Source of the DNA: Halieaceae bacterium
Lineage (GTDB): Bacteria > Pseudomonadota > Gammaproteobacteria > Pseudomonadales > Halieaceae
Direction of reading: 5' to 3'
DNA length: 5,432 bases
Assembly (NCBI GenBank): GCA_003520285.1
Contig: DOVB01000244.1
Location: 1-5,432, forward strand
Shown: in pieces, positions 1-5,432 of the stretch
Numbering within the stretch: position 1 is the stretch's first letter
Layout of the letters: each line of letters opens with the position of its first letter
The notes under the pieces: model-generated
Database searches by the model: none
What the model was told of the DNA's origin: nothing
What the model saw: only the letters and a program-made list of their open reading frames with translations
Translations under genes and position numbers: made by a program

Positions 1-48
1 AGGCAAGTACGTGATTGCGCAGGCCAACGCGCAATCACGTACTTGCCT
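1..48. repeat. Perfect inverted repeat at contig edge (fold-back chimera of rpoB)
   Basis: Bases 1-20 are the exact reverse complement of bases 29-48, with an 8-base centre (21-28). The minus strand of 29-48 encodes the beta-subunit stretch GKYVIA in frame with rpoB. The plus strand of 2-31 encodes the same residues and continues as [10 protein letters not shown], which is the normal continuation of rpoB. So 1-28 is genuine rpoB sequence attached in the wrong orientation. The bases GCG at 29-31 could belong to either arm, giving a short microhomology at the junction. An amplification or assembly artefact is much more likely than a biological palindrome, because an essential gene would be broken. 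Confidence 0.93.
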
Positions 49-1895
49 TCTTCAATGGCAGACAAGTAGTCGATCTCGTTGGTCACCAAACCGTCTGTGA
101 CGCGGCGGTAAGGCGTTTCAATAAAGCCGTACTCGTTCAAACGCGCGTACAACGCCAAGGAGTTGATCAAACCAATGTTTGGACCTTCAGGGGTCTCAAT
201 TGGGCAGACTCGACCGTAGTGCGTGGGGTGTACATCGCGCACTTCGAAACCAGCGCGCTCGCGCGTCAGTCCGCCTGGACCAAGAGCCGATACACGACGC
301 TTGTGAGTCACCTCAGACAGAGGGTTGTTTTGATCCATGAACTGCGACAATTGGCTCGAACCAAAGAACTCCTTCACCGCCGCAGAGACAGGCTTGGCAT
401 TAATAAGATCTTGCGGCATCAAGCCTTCGCTCTCAGCCATCGAGAGACGTTCCTTAACAGCGCGCTCGACCCGCACCAAGCCCACTCGGAACTGGTTTTC
501 TGCCATTTCGCCGACTGATCGCACGCGGCGGTTACCAAGGTGATCGATGTCATCAACGACACCTTTACCATTTCGAATCGACACCAGCATTCGCAATACA
601 TCGACGATATCTGATCGATCTAAAATACCAGAGCCCTCGACGGCCTCACGCCCCAACCGACGGTTGAACTTCATTCGACCGACGGTCGAGAGATCATAGC
701 GATCAGGAGAGAAGAATAAGTTTTGGAATAAGTTTTCGGCCGACTCTTTTGTTGGCGGCTCGCCAGGACGCATCATACGGTAGATTTCCACCAGCGCCTC
801 TAGCTCATTGCGAGTCGCGTCTTGACGTAGCGTATCGCTGAGGAAAGGGCCGCAATCGAGATCATTCGTGTACAAGGTCTCGATTTTTTTCACGCCCGCG
901 TCTAGCATAATTTGCAGTGTTTCTGCTGTGAGTTCGGTGTTGCACTCGACCAGAACCTCACCCGTTTTCTCGTCGACAAAATTCTTCGCCAAAGCCAATC
1001 CATAGACGTACTCGGCAGGAATTTGTAAGGTTTTGACTTTGGCATTTTCGAGCTCACGGATGTGACGCGCGGTAATTCGACGCCCCTGCTCCACAATCAC
1101 TTTTTTGCCAATCTTGATATCAAAGCTGGCAATATCACCGCGCAGGCGCTCAGGAATCAGCGTCATCGTAAAGGTGCTTGCGTTGTTGACTTTGAACTCA
1201 TTCACATCAAAAAACATATCCAGAATTTCTTCTGAACTGTAGCCCAATGCCCGCAGCAAGACGGTCGCTGGCAACTTGCGACGGCGATCGATTCTGACAA
1301 AGACCTGGTCTTTGGGATCAAATTCAAAATCTAACCAAGAACCGCGGTAAGGGATAATTCGCGCCGAATAGAGGAGCTTTCCAGAAGAGTGTGTCTTTCC
1401 TTTATCATGATCAAAAAAGACGCCGGGTGAGCGATGTAACTGGGACACGATGACTCGCTCTGTACCGTTAATCACAAAGGTACCGTTCTCGGTCATCAGT
1501 GGAATTTCACCCATGTAGACATCTTGCTCTTTGATGTCTTTAATCGCCTTGCTCGACGAATCCTTATCGTAAATAATCAATCGCACTTTGACTCGCAAAG
1601 CGCAGGCGTAAGTAACGCCGCGGAGCTGACACTCGCTCACGTCAAATGTTGGGGTGCCGAGTTTGTAATCGACATACTCGAGCGCCGCATTACCACTGTA
1701 GCTAGCGATCGGGAAAACAGACTGGAATGCAGCATGCAACCCGTGCTCGCCTCGCTGATCAGCAGGAACTCCCTGCTGAGTAAATTTCTTGTAGGAATCC
1801 AGCTGAATCGCCAATAGATAAGGGATATCCATTACATTAGGTAGGGATCCAAACTCTTTTCGAATACGTTTCTTCTCTGTGTACGAGTAAGCCAT
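29..1895 (-). CDS. rpoB: DNA-directed RNA polymerase subunit beta, N-terminal part (partial)
   Basis: This is the beta subunit of RNA polymerase, which forms one pincer of the clamp and part of the active-site wall. The frame is open from ATG at 1895 for about 622 codons, roughly 46% of a usual ~1,350-residue protein. It begins [13 protein letters not shown]. Visible landmarks, in order, are the [18 protein letters not shown] block, [15 protein letters not shown], the [15 protein letters not shown] block, [12 protein letters not shown], then the rifampicin-binding cluster from residue 512 and [20 protein letters not shown]. The rifampicin-contact positions (Q518, D521, H531, S536; E. coli Q513, D516, H526, S531) are all wild type, so a sensitive enzyme is predicted. 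The start is supported by a GGAG at 1903-1906. I see no frameshift, and the sequence looks like gammaproteobacterial, Pseudomonas-like RpoB. It ends artificially where the fold-back begins (after Ala622); the rest of rpoB, and normally rpoC, lie outside the window. Confidence 0.98.
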
Positions 1896-1900
1896 CAGTA

Positions 1901-1906
1901 CTCTCC
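1901..1906 (-). promoter_or_regulatory. Ribosome binding site of rpoB
   Basis: GGAGAG lies 5 bases before the ATG at 1895, with the GGAG core 7 bases away. It supports this start, which also matches the conserved MAYSYTEKK beginning of gammaproteobacterial beta subunits. Confidence 0.8.
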
Positions 1907-1928
1907 AGCCTCTTTTTTGCCACCGCGT

Positions 1929-1962
1929 CCGATTCCTCGGTCCGCTACCACCTTTTCAGGCG
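1929..1962 (-). other. Two GNRA-tetraloop hairpins in the rpoB 5' leader
   Basis: Two small hairpins can be drawn in the transcribed strand before rpoB. The first is CGCCT-GAAA-AGGTG (1949-1962, five pairs including one G-U). The second is CCGA-GGAA-TCGG (1929-1940, four pairs). Both loops fit the stable GNRA class. No function is known to me. They may shape the processed 5' end of the rpoB transcript, or they may be incidental. Confidence 0.4.
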
Positions 1963-2010
1963 CTCTGATGCACGCTGTTGCTGCACCCACAAAAATATCC
2001 CGCTAAAAGC

Positions 2011-2044
2011 AGGAAAAGGCCGGCAAGCAAAATTGCTTACCAGC
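2011..2044 (-). terminator. Attenuator-like hairpin between rplL and rpoB
   Basis: On the minus strand, 2034-2044 pairs with 2019-2029 in an 11-base-pair stem (two G-U pairs) around an ATTT loop. The downstream tail is CTTTTCCT. It lies 41 bases after the rplL stop. In E. coli a partial terminator between rplL and rpoB lets only part of the transcription reach the polymerase genes, and this hairpin is at the matching place. The tail is short and broken by cytosines, so incomplete termination (attenuation) is more likely than a full stop. An RNase III processing site is an alternative, since E. coli also cuts in this spacer. Confidence 0.6.
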
Positions 2045-2052
2045 CCATTTTG

Positions 2053-2074
2053 AACCCATGTTAAGACAGGGGTT
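2053..2074 (-). other. Short imperfect hairpin just after rplL
   Basis: On the minus strand AACCC pairs with GGGTT, then one mismatch, then TGT with ACA around a CTTA loop. It begins 10 bases past the rplL stop and lies just before the stronger hairpin at 2019-2044. It has no U-tract, so it is not a terminator by itself. It could protect the rplL 3' end or be part of a processing site. Confidence 0.4.
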
Positions 2075-2084
2075 CGGCACTGCT

Positions 2085-2468
2085 TTACTTGAGCTCGACC
2101 GTGCCGCCAGCTTCTTCAAGTTGCTTCTTGATGTCTTCCGCTTCGTCCTTCGAAGCGCCTTCTTTGATTGCCGATGGTGCACCGTCAACCAAACCTTTCG
2201 CTTCTTTCAGACCCAAGCCAGTCACTGCGCGAACGACTTTGATCACGTTTACTTTCTTGTCGCCCGACGCTGTCAACATAACGTCAAACTCAGTCTGCTC
2301 AACATCAGCTGAGCCGCCTGCATCGCCTGATGCAGCAGCAGGCGCTGCCGCTACCGCAACCGCTGCAGTTACACCAAACTTCTCTTCCATTGCTGAAATC
2401 AATTCAACAACATCCATGACCGACATCGCGGCGATTGCTTCTAATATATCGTCTTTAGATAAAGCCAT
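2085..2468 (-). CDS. rplL: 50S ribosomal protein L7/L12
   Basis: L7/L12 is the multicopy protein of the ribosomal stalk, which recruits and activates the translational GTPases EF-G, EF-Tu, IF2 and RF3. The 127-residue product is acidic, as expected. Residues 1-33 ([17 protein letters not shown]...) are the dimerisation and L10-binding domain. Residues 34-57 form an alanine-rich flexible hinge with Gly and Ser. Residues 58-127 are the globular factor-binding domain, with [20 protein letters not shown] and the conserved [15 protein letters not shown] helix-turn region. E. coli L12 has 121 residues (from memory), and most of the difference sits in the hinge. An AGGAG at 2476-2480 lies 7 bases before the ATG. 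The gene follows rplJ by 40 bases, is probably co-transcribed with it, and is expected to be translated several-fold more because stalks carry multiple L12 copies. Confidence 0.98.
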   Translation of the reverse strand: MALSKDDILEAIAAMSVMDVVELISAMEEKFGVTAAVAVAAAPAAASGDAGGSADVEQTEFDVMLTASGDKKVNVIKVVRAVTGLGLKEAKGLVDGAPSAIKEGASKDEAEDIKKQLEEAGGTVELK

Positions 2469-2495
2469 TGCTTCTCTCCTAGTTCTCTAAATGGT

Positions 2496-2525
2496 AAAAA
2501 AAAGCTAACTATGCGGCTTCTTTTT
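2496..2525 (-). other. A/U-rich hairpin enclosing the rplJ stop codon
   Basis: On the minus strand the last codons of rplJ (2516-2525, AAAAAGAAGC) can pair over ten positions with GC plus eight T (2496-2505), with one G-U pair. The 10-base loop contains the TAG stop of rplJ (2509-2511). Only two pairs are G-C, so the stem is weak and this is a poor intrinsic terminator despite the U8 run. It could affect rplJ-rplL coupling or RNA turnover. That is inference, and chance pairing of an A-rich codon run is possible. Confidence 0.35.
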
Positions 2526-3036
2526 GATCTTTTACTGCTGCCACTGTGCGCACCAGCTTTCCAGGTACATCGTTCATGGTTTGTACCAACTTCGTGACCG
2601 GCGCCTTCATCACACTCATCAACATCGATAGAGCCTGATCTCGGGTCGGCAACTTCGCCAACACATCCAATTGATTCGCACCCAGTAACTGACCACTGAC
2701 CGCCAATGCTTTGACTTCAAACTTAGGATTTTCCTTTGCGAAGTCTTTGAACAACCGCGCCGCAGCACCGGGATCTTCCATTGAAAATCCAAACAGTGAA
2801 GGACCCACCAGAGTGTCGTTTGCACACTCGTAGTCAGTACCCTGCAGAGCTCGTTTGGCAAGGGTATTCCGCACAACACGGAGGACCACATTGCTCTCTC
2901 GAGCTTTGCTGCGCAGGTTGGTCATTGCATCCACTGAAACACCGCGTGCATCTGCGATGACCAATGAAAGTGCATTGGTGGCTGTCTCGCTAACTTCAGC
3001 AACGATTGCTTTTTTGTCTTCGAGTCTAATTGCCAC
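2509..3036 (-). CDS. rplJ: 50S ribosomal protein L10
   Basis: L10 is the stalk base: it binds 23S rRNA near L11 and carries L12 dimers on its C-terminal helix. In relatives the L10-L12 complex also represses its own mRNA. The 175-residue product starts [15 protein letters not shown]. It carries the family blocks [15 protein letters not shown] (29-43), [12 protein letters not shown] (53-64) and [23 protein letters not shown] (88-110), then the helix from about 133 to the end. That helix holds two similar units, KLVQT (149-153) and KLVRT (160-164). E. coli L10 is 165 residues and has one KLVRT, so about ten residues are extra here, exactly in the L12-binding helix. The start is GTG, fixed by AGGAG 7 bases upstream and by the conserved beginning of the family. 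A 243-base structured leader precedes it. Confidence 0.97.
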   Translation of the reverse strand: MAIRLEDKKAIVAEVSETATNALSLVIADARGVSVDAMTNLRSKARESNVVLRVVRNTLAKRALQGTDYECANDTLVGPSLFGFSMEDPGAAARLFKDFAKENPKFEVKALAVSGQLLGANQLDVLAKLPTRDQALSMLMSVMKAPVTKLVQTMNDVPGKLVRTVAAVKDQKEAA

Positions 3037-3043
3037 TGGTTTT

Positions 3044-3048
3044 CTCCT
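3044..3048 (-). promoter_or_regulatory. Ribosome binding site deciding the GTG start of rplJ
   Basis: AGGAG stands 7 bases before the GTG at 3034-3036. No in-frame ATG near this point would keep the conserved N-terminal residues, so GTG is the likely start. The site lies 14 bases downstream of the hairpin at 3063-3080, so leader folding could influence its accessibility. Confidence 0.8.
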
Positions 3049-3062
3049 GGCTTACTTAACAT

Positions 3063-3233
3063 GTTGTGCCGAGGCACAACCCCAATGTGGTGAAAACATA
3101 CACCATCTGCGTAGGAGGCATTGCCATTAAACCGCTTAGTTCACGGTACCTACGGTCTTTGATGGTCTATAAATGAGTAGCTTAGAACTCGACTACTTAA
3201 TCTAAAGACCTCAAAGGTAGCAGGTTTCCCTGC
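3063..3233 (-). promoter_or_regulatory. Probable ribosomal protein L10 leader (autoregulatory mRNA element)
   Basis: The transcribed strand before rplJ can form several paired elements. The most telling pairs ACCATC (3161-3166) with GATGGT (3102-3107). An asymmetric internal loop follows (AAAGAC on one side, CA on the other), then CGTAGG (3149-3154) pairs with CCTACG (3110-3115). Two helices joined by a purine-rich asymmetric loop resemble the kink-turn of the known L10 leader, where L10-L12 binds to repress rplJ-rplL translation. Other elements are GCAGG-GAAA-CCTGC (3220-3233), AGTAG/CTACT (3176-3197) and a seven-pair stem with a CTCG loop (3063-3080) just before the ribosome binding site. 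TGGTG (3101-3105) can instead pair with CACCA (3088-3092), which competes with the main stem and could act as a switch. Position and shape are seen; the function is inferred from the family. Confidence 0.75.
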
Positions 3234-3256
3234 CCGCCTCTTCCATGAGGCTATCA

Positions 3257-3279
3257 GCGTTAGCCCGAGGGCTTGACGC
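3257..3279 (-). other. Hairpin immediately after rplA
   Basis: Starting at the first base after the rplA stop, GCGT pairs with ACGC and AGCC with GGCT around a CTCG loop; the two stems are separated by CA on one side and A on the other. No U-tract follows, so it is not an intrinsic terminator, which fits co-transcription of rplKA with rplJL. A 3'-end protector or an RNA-processing signal is plausible. Confidence 0.5.
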
Positions 3280-3975
3280 TTAAATATCGAGAGCGCTGTG
3301 CTCTATCGTAATTCCGGGACCCATGGTCGTAGAAAGAGTTACTTTCTTCATGTAGACACCTTTTGATGCCGAAGGTTTGGCCTTCTTGAGATCCGAAAGG
3401 ACCGCCTGAAGATTGCCCTTGATGGCTTCAAAATCGAACGACACTTTACCGATCCCGCCGTGAATGATGCCGTTCTTATCGGTTCGATAACGCATCTGAC
3501 CGGCTTTGGCATTCTTAACGGCCGTTACCACATCTGGGGTAACAGTGCCGGTCTTTGGATTTGGCATTAAACCGCGAGGGCCCAAGATTTGACCCAGCTG
3601 ACCGACAACTCGCATTGCATCTGGCGAGGCAACAACGACGTCAAAATCCATCATGCCACCTTTTACAAGCTCAGCTAGGTCATCCATACCAACGAAATCC
3701 GCCCCGGCTTCTTTGGCTTGATCGGCAGCAGCGCCTTGCGCAAACACAGCAACGCGAACCTCACTACCCGTCCCGAAAGGCAGGGTGGTAGCACCGCGAA
3801 CGGCCTGATCAGATTTACGCGCATCAATGCCCAAATTCACAGCCACTTCGACCGACTCAACAAATTTAGCGGTTGCACACTCTTTTAATAAGGCAACTGC
3901 TGCTTCGAGTGAATACACTTTGTCAGCATCGACTTTTTCTCGGATTGCGCGCTGGCGCTTTGATAATTTAGCCAT
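3280..3975 (-). CDS. rplA: 50S ribosomal protein L1
   Basis: L1 forms the mobile L1 stalk of the large subunit, which helps release deacylated tRNA from the E site. In relatives free L1 also represses translation of the rplK-rplA mRNA. The 231-residue protein starts [14 protein letters not shown]. Domain I is made of about residues 1-66 and 160-231 and includes [20 protein letters not shown] and the late [11 protein letters not shown]. Domain II (about 67-159) holds the family signature around residues 121-141, with [16 protein letters not shown]. The length equals that of other gammaproteobacterial L1 proteins (231-234). The ATG at 3975 is preferred over an upstream TTG at 3981. It gives the conserved MAKL start, and AGAGGAG (3984-3990) stands about 8 bases before it. 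The gene begins 2 bases after the rplK stop, and the ribosome binding site lies inside the rplK end, which suggests translational coupling. Confidence 0.98.
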   Translation of the reverse strand: MAKLSKRQRAIREKVDADKVYSLEAAVALLKECATAKFVESVEVAVNLGIDARKSDQAVRGATTLPFGTGSEVRVAVFAQGAAADQAKEAGADFVGMDDLAELVKGGMMDFDVVVASPDAMRVVGQLGQILGPRGLMPNPKTGTVTPDVVTAVKNAKAGQMRYRTDKNGIIHGGIGKVSFDFEAIKGNLQAVLSDLKKAKPSASKGVYMKKVTLSTTMGPGITIEHSALDI

Positions 3976-3977
3976 GA

Positions 3978-4409
3978 TCAAGACTCCTCTACTTCGATGC
4001 CAGCTGAACGAGCGCTACCCGCGATAGTGCGAACGGCGGCATCCATATCAGCAGCTGTAAGATCGGGCCACTTTTGCGTGGCAACGTCTTCGAGCTGAGC
4101 ACGATTCACCTTGCCCACTTTGTGCGTATTGGGTGTCGCCGAACCTTTTGAGAGCCCTGCCGCTTTGCGCAGTAATACTGACGCCGGAGGTGTCTTCTTG
4201 ATAAAGGTAAAAGAGCGATCACTGTACACTGTGATCACCACAGGAATGGGCAGACCAGGCTCTAAGCTCTGGGTCTCGGCGTTAAACGCCTTACAAAATT
4301 CCATGATATTCACGCCGTGCTGACCCAGCGCGGGGCCGACTGGCGGACTTGGGTTAGCCTGCCCGGCTGCAACTTGCAGCTTGATGTAGGCTTGTACTTT
4401 CTTTGCCAT
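3978..4409 (-). CDS. rplK: 50S ribosomal protein L11
   Basis: L11 binds the GTPase-associated region of 23S rRNA beside L10. In bacteria that make (p)ppGpp it is needed for RelA to sense uncharged tRNA, and it helps form the thiostrepton site. The 143-residue protein starts [43 protein letters not shown]. The proline-rich [11 protein letters not shown] stretch (about 20-30) is the conserved N-terminal segment tied to thiostrepton and factor action. Residues from about 75 on form the rRNA-binding C-terminal domain, with [14 protein letters not shown] and the closing [27 protein letters not shown]. coli L11 has 142 residues, so the length is normal. AGAGGA (4414-4419) precedes the ATG by 4 bases. 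It is the first gene of the L11-L1 pair; the spacer before it would be the place for L1 feedback. Confidence 0.98.
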   Translation of the reverse strand: MAKKVQAYIKLQVAAGQANPSPPVGPALGQHGVNIMEFCKAFNAETQSLEPGLPIPVVITVYSDRSFTFIKKTPPASVLLRKAAGLSKGSATPNTHKVGKVNRAQLEDVATQKWPDLTAADMDAAVRTIAGSARSAGIEVEES

Positions 4410-4516
4410 AGTATCCTCTCTTGGGTAATAGCGCTCTACCTGCCTGAATCAGCGTCGAGCTCCCCTGTTTATTGCGGTTTCCCGCCTTCCGAAAGCGCTG
4501 ATCGCGCTGCCCTTGA
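4410..4516 (-). promoter_or_regulatory. nusG-rplK spacer, structured 5' region of the L11-L1 unit
   Basis: The 107-base spacer is where E. coli has the L11 promoter and the L1-binding leader. I see no convincing -35/-10 pair. Two mutually exclusive hairpins can be drawn on the minus strand: GCGG-GAAA-CCGC (4474-4485) and CGCTT-TCGG-AAGGCG (4483-4497, one bulged G). They share 4483-4485, so only one can form. CAGCGC is also repeated directly with a 3-base gap (4496-4510). An L1 target that mimics its rRNA site is expected here from the family, but I cannot assign it to particular bases. Confidence 0.45.
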
Positions 4517-4540
4517 TCAGGTCTTTTCGACCTGACCAAA
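4512..4540 (-). other. Long hairpin spanning the nusG stop codon
   Basis: On the minus strand TTGGTCAGGTC (4529-4539) pairs with GACCTGATCAA (4513-4523) around GAAAA, giving eleven pairs with one G-U and a twelfth weak pair possible. The innermost seven pairs are perfect. The nusG TGA (4517-4519) lies inside the 3' arm and the last NusG codons form the 5' arm and loop. No run of U follows in either direction, so it is not an intrinsic terminator. It could be an RNA-stability or processing element separating nusG from the rplKA unit; this is inference. Confidence 0.55.
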
Positions 4541-5050
4541 CTCCAATTCAACCGGCGTTGACCGACCGAAAATGAGAACCGCAACGTTGAGTCTACTTTT
4601 CTCGTAATTCACTTCTTCTACCACGCCGTTGAAGTCATTAAATGGACCATCAACAACTCTCACCATTTCACCGGGCTCAAACAAGGTCTTCGGCCTAGGC
4701 TTCTCAGTGCCATCTTCAACACGTCGCAGTATCGCCTGAGCCTCAGCTTCAGTAATCGGCGCTGGCGCATCCGCCTTGCCGCCAATAAAACCCATAACTC
4801 TAGGTGTTTCTTTTACAAGGTGCCAAGTGTCGTCGCCGAGCTCCATCTGCACTAAAACGTAGCCGGGGAAAAACTTGCGTTCGCTCTTCCGCTTTTGCCC
4901 GTTTTTCATTTCGACCACTTCCTCGGTCGGCACTAACACTTCGCCGAATCGATCGGTCATATTGTGCAGTTCGATGCGCTCTTTCAGAGCGATCGCTACT
5001 TTCTTTTCATAACCAGAGTACGCATGAACCACGTACCAACGCATAGACAT
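4517..5050 (-). CDS. nusG: Transcription termination/antitermination protein NusG
   Basis: NusG is the universal elongation factor. Its N-terminal domain binds the polymerase clamp and limits pausing, and its KOW domain binds Rho or, through NusE (S10), the ribosome. The 177-residue product has an NGN domain at about 1-120, with [16 protein letters not shown] at the start, [20 protein letters not shown] (40-59) and [10 protein letters not shown] (60-69). The KOW domain is at about 124-177, with [19 protein letters not shown] and [11 protein letters not shown]. Length matches other Pseudomonas-like NusG proteins, without insertion. ATG at 5050 is the chosen start because AAGGAA (5057-5062) stands 6 bases upstream. 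A TTG at 5056 lies too close to that site, and an ATG at 5044 is slightly too far. It is 19 bases after secE and probably co-transcribed with it. A long hairpin covers its stop codon. Confidence 0.98.
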   Translation of the reverse strand: MSMRWYVVHAYSGYEKKVAIALKERIELHNMTDRFGEVLVPTEEVVEMKNGQKRKSERKFFPGYVLVQMELGDDTWHLVKETPRVMGFIGGKADAPAPITEAEAQAILRRVEDGTEKPRPKTLFEPGEMVRVVDGPFNDFNGVVEEVNYEKSRLNVAVLIFGRSTPVELEFGQVEKT

Positions 5051-5056
5051 TGGCAA

Positions 5057-5062
5057 TTCCTT
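5057..5062 (-). promoter_or_regulatory. Ribosome binding site deciding the nusG start
   Basis: AAGGAA lies 6 bases before the ATG at 5050 (the AGGA core is 7 bases away). It touches the in-frame TTG at 5056, which therefore cannot be the start, and is 12 bases from the second ATG at 5044. It fills part of the 19-base secE-nusG gap. Confidence 0.75.
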
Positions 5063-5069
5063 CGTTTCG

Positions 5070-5432
5070 TTATGCTATAACAAGCGACACAAGCCAACCG
5101 AGCAGAGAGTCTAAACCCCACAAGAACAGCGCCACCACCAATACAAAGGCCACCACAATCAAAGTCGTTTGCACCGTCTCCTGGCGCGTTGGCCACACCA
5201 CTTTGCGAATTTCAGTACGCGATCCTTTGATCAAAGCCCAAACGATATGCCCTTTCTGAGTGGTCACCGCAATAGCGCCTGCCACTAGCGCCAATACCAA
5301 TAAGGCCAGCACTCGATACAGCAAAGATTCATCTGAAAAATAGCTATTGCCATAGACGCCAGCGCCAATCAGAAGTGCGATTAGACCCCATTTCACCGAA
5401 TCAAATTTTGATGCTGCTGCCTCTGTACTCAT
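5070..5432 (-). CDS. secE: Preprotein translocase subunit SecE
   Basis: SecE is the inner-membrane clamp subunit of the SecYEG protein-export channel. The 120-residue product has three predicted membrane helices, at about 14-31 ([16 protein letters not shown]), 37-56 ([20 protein letters not shown]) and 90-118. This is the long form typical of Gammaproteobacteria; many other bacteria have only the last helix. The conserved core is the amphipathic stretch before helix three, with [20 protein letters not shown] (71-90), which packs against SecY. The ATG occupies the last three bases of the window and matches where relatives start, with a short polar N-terminus. The ribosome binding site and promoter lie outside, so the start cannot be fully tested. 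In E. coli secE and nusG form one operon, as the 19-base gap suggests here. Confidence 0.96.
   Translation of the reverse strand: MSTEAAASKFDSVKWGLIALLIGAGVYGNSYFSDESLLYRVLALLVLALVAGAIAVTTQKGHIVWALIKGSRTEIRKVVWPTRQETVQTTLIVVAFVLVVALFLWGLDSLLGWLVSLVIA

Noticed and set aside
15..518. Open frame of 167 codons on the plus strand
   Set aside because: It lies antisense to an intact, highly conserved part of rpoB, starts inside the chimeric edge, and its protein is rich in Arg and His as expected from an antisense reading. No ribosome binding site or family resemblance.
714..736. Tandem 11-base direct repeat inside rpoB
   Set aside because: Two copies of GAATAAGTTTT one base apart encode NLFQNLF, which aligns without gaps to the same region of other RpoB proteins, so it is not an insertion; the repeat reflects similar residues with similar codons.
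1524..1817. Plus-strand open frame of 97 codons
   Set aside because: Antisense to the conserved N-terminal part of rpoB; no recognisable domain and no supporting signals.
2089..2490. Plus-strand open frame of 133 codons rich in Ala, Ser and Thr
   Set aside because: Mirror of rplL; the low-complexity protein comes from the alanine-rich L12 hinge read on the other strand.
3164..3196. Possible internal promoter before rplJ (TTTATA as a -10 box)
   Set aside because: The matching -35 position reads GTAGTC, which is far from consensus, and the bases are better explained as part of the paired leader.
3976..3981. TTG at 3981 as the start of rplA
   Set aside because: It would add two residues before the conserved MAKL start and sits almost on the ribosome binding site (3984-3990); ATG at 3975 has normal spacing.
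4410..4516. tRNA-like stretch (GTAGAGCGC) in the nusG-rplK spacer
   Set aside because: It resembles a D-arm only; no acceptor, anticodon or T-arm can be drawn around it, and the spacer is too short once the rplK signals are counted.
5051..5056. TTG at 5056 as the start of nusG
   Set aside because: It abuts the ribosome binding site at 5057-5062, leaving no spacing; ATG at 5050 fits.

Overview
The window is one block of bacterial core genes, all read from the minus strand: secE - nusG - rplK - rplA - rplJ - rplL - rpoB (listed in transcription order, right to left). This is the classic secE-nusG / L11-L1 / L10-L7/L12 / RNA polymerase beta cluster. From memory, the proteins resemble those of Gammaproteobacteria, and those of Pseudomonas-like lineages more than Enterobacterales. 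The evidence is the RpoB N-terminus ([13 protein letters not shown]), a NusG ending [10 protein letters not shown], a three-helix SecE and a 231-residue L1. A free-living, probably aquatic, non-enteric gammaproteobacterium is my inference; no marker here fixes the genus.

Layout, right to left. secE (5070-5432) begins at the last base of the window. nusG (4517-5050) follows after 19 bases. A 107-base spacer holding mutually exclusive hairpins leads to rplK (3978-4409), and rplA (3280-3975) starts 2 bases after the rplK stop. A 243-base non-coding leader (3037-3279) with strong paired elements matches the expected position and shape of the L10 autoregulatory leader. It is followed by rplJ (GTG start, 2509-3036) and, after 40 bases, rplL (2085-2468). 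A 189-base spacer (1896-2084) carries an attenuator-like hairpin before rpoB (1895 down to 29), of which about 622 N-terminal codons are present.

The genes work together as follows. SecE is part of the SecYEG membrane channel. NusG binds the elongating polymerase and couples it to the ribosome. L11 and L1 shape the GTPase-centre base and the L1 stalk, and L10 with L7/L12 forms the factor-recruiting stalk. RpoB is the beta subunit of RNA polymerase. In relatives, L1 represses rplK-rplA translation, L10-L12 represses rplJ-rplL, and an attenuator lowers rpoB transcription relative to the ribosomal genes. The structured spacers here fit that scheme.

The left edge is not genuine gene sequence. 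Bases 1-28 are a fold-back copy of rpoB in the opposite orientation, which creates a perfect 20-base inverted repeat with an 8-base centre (1-48). It looks like an amplification or assembly chimera at a contig end. I see no mobile element, CRISPR, tRNA or accessory system, and no undescribed system. The points that deserve a second look are the leader RNAs, the lengthened L10 C-terminal helix, the stop-codon-spanning hairpins and the edge artefact.
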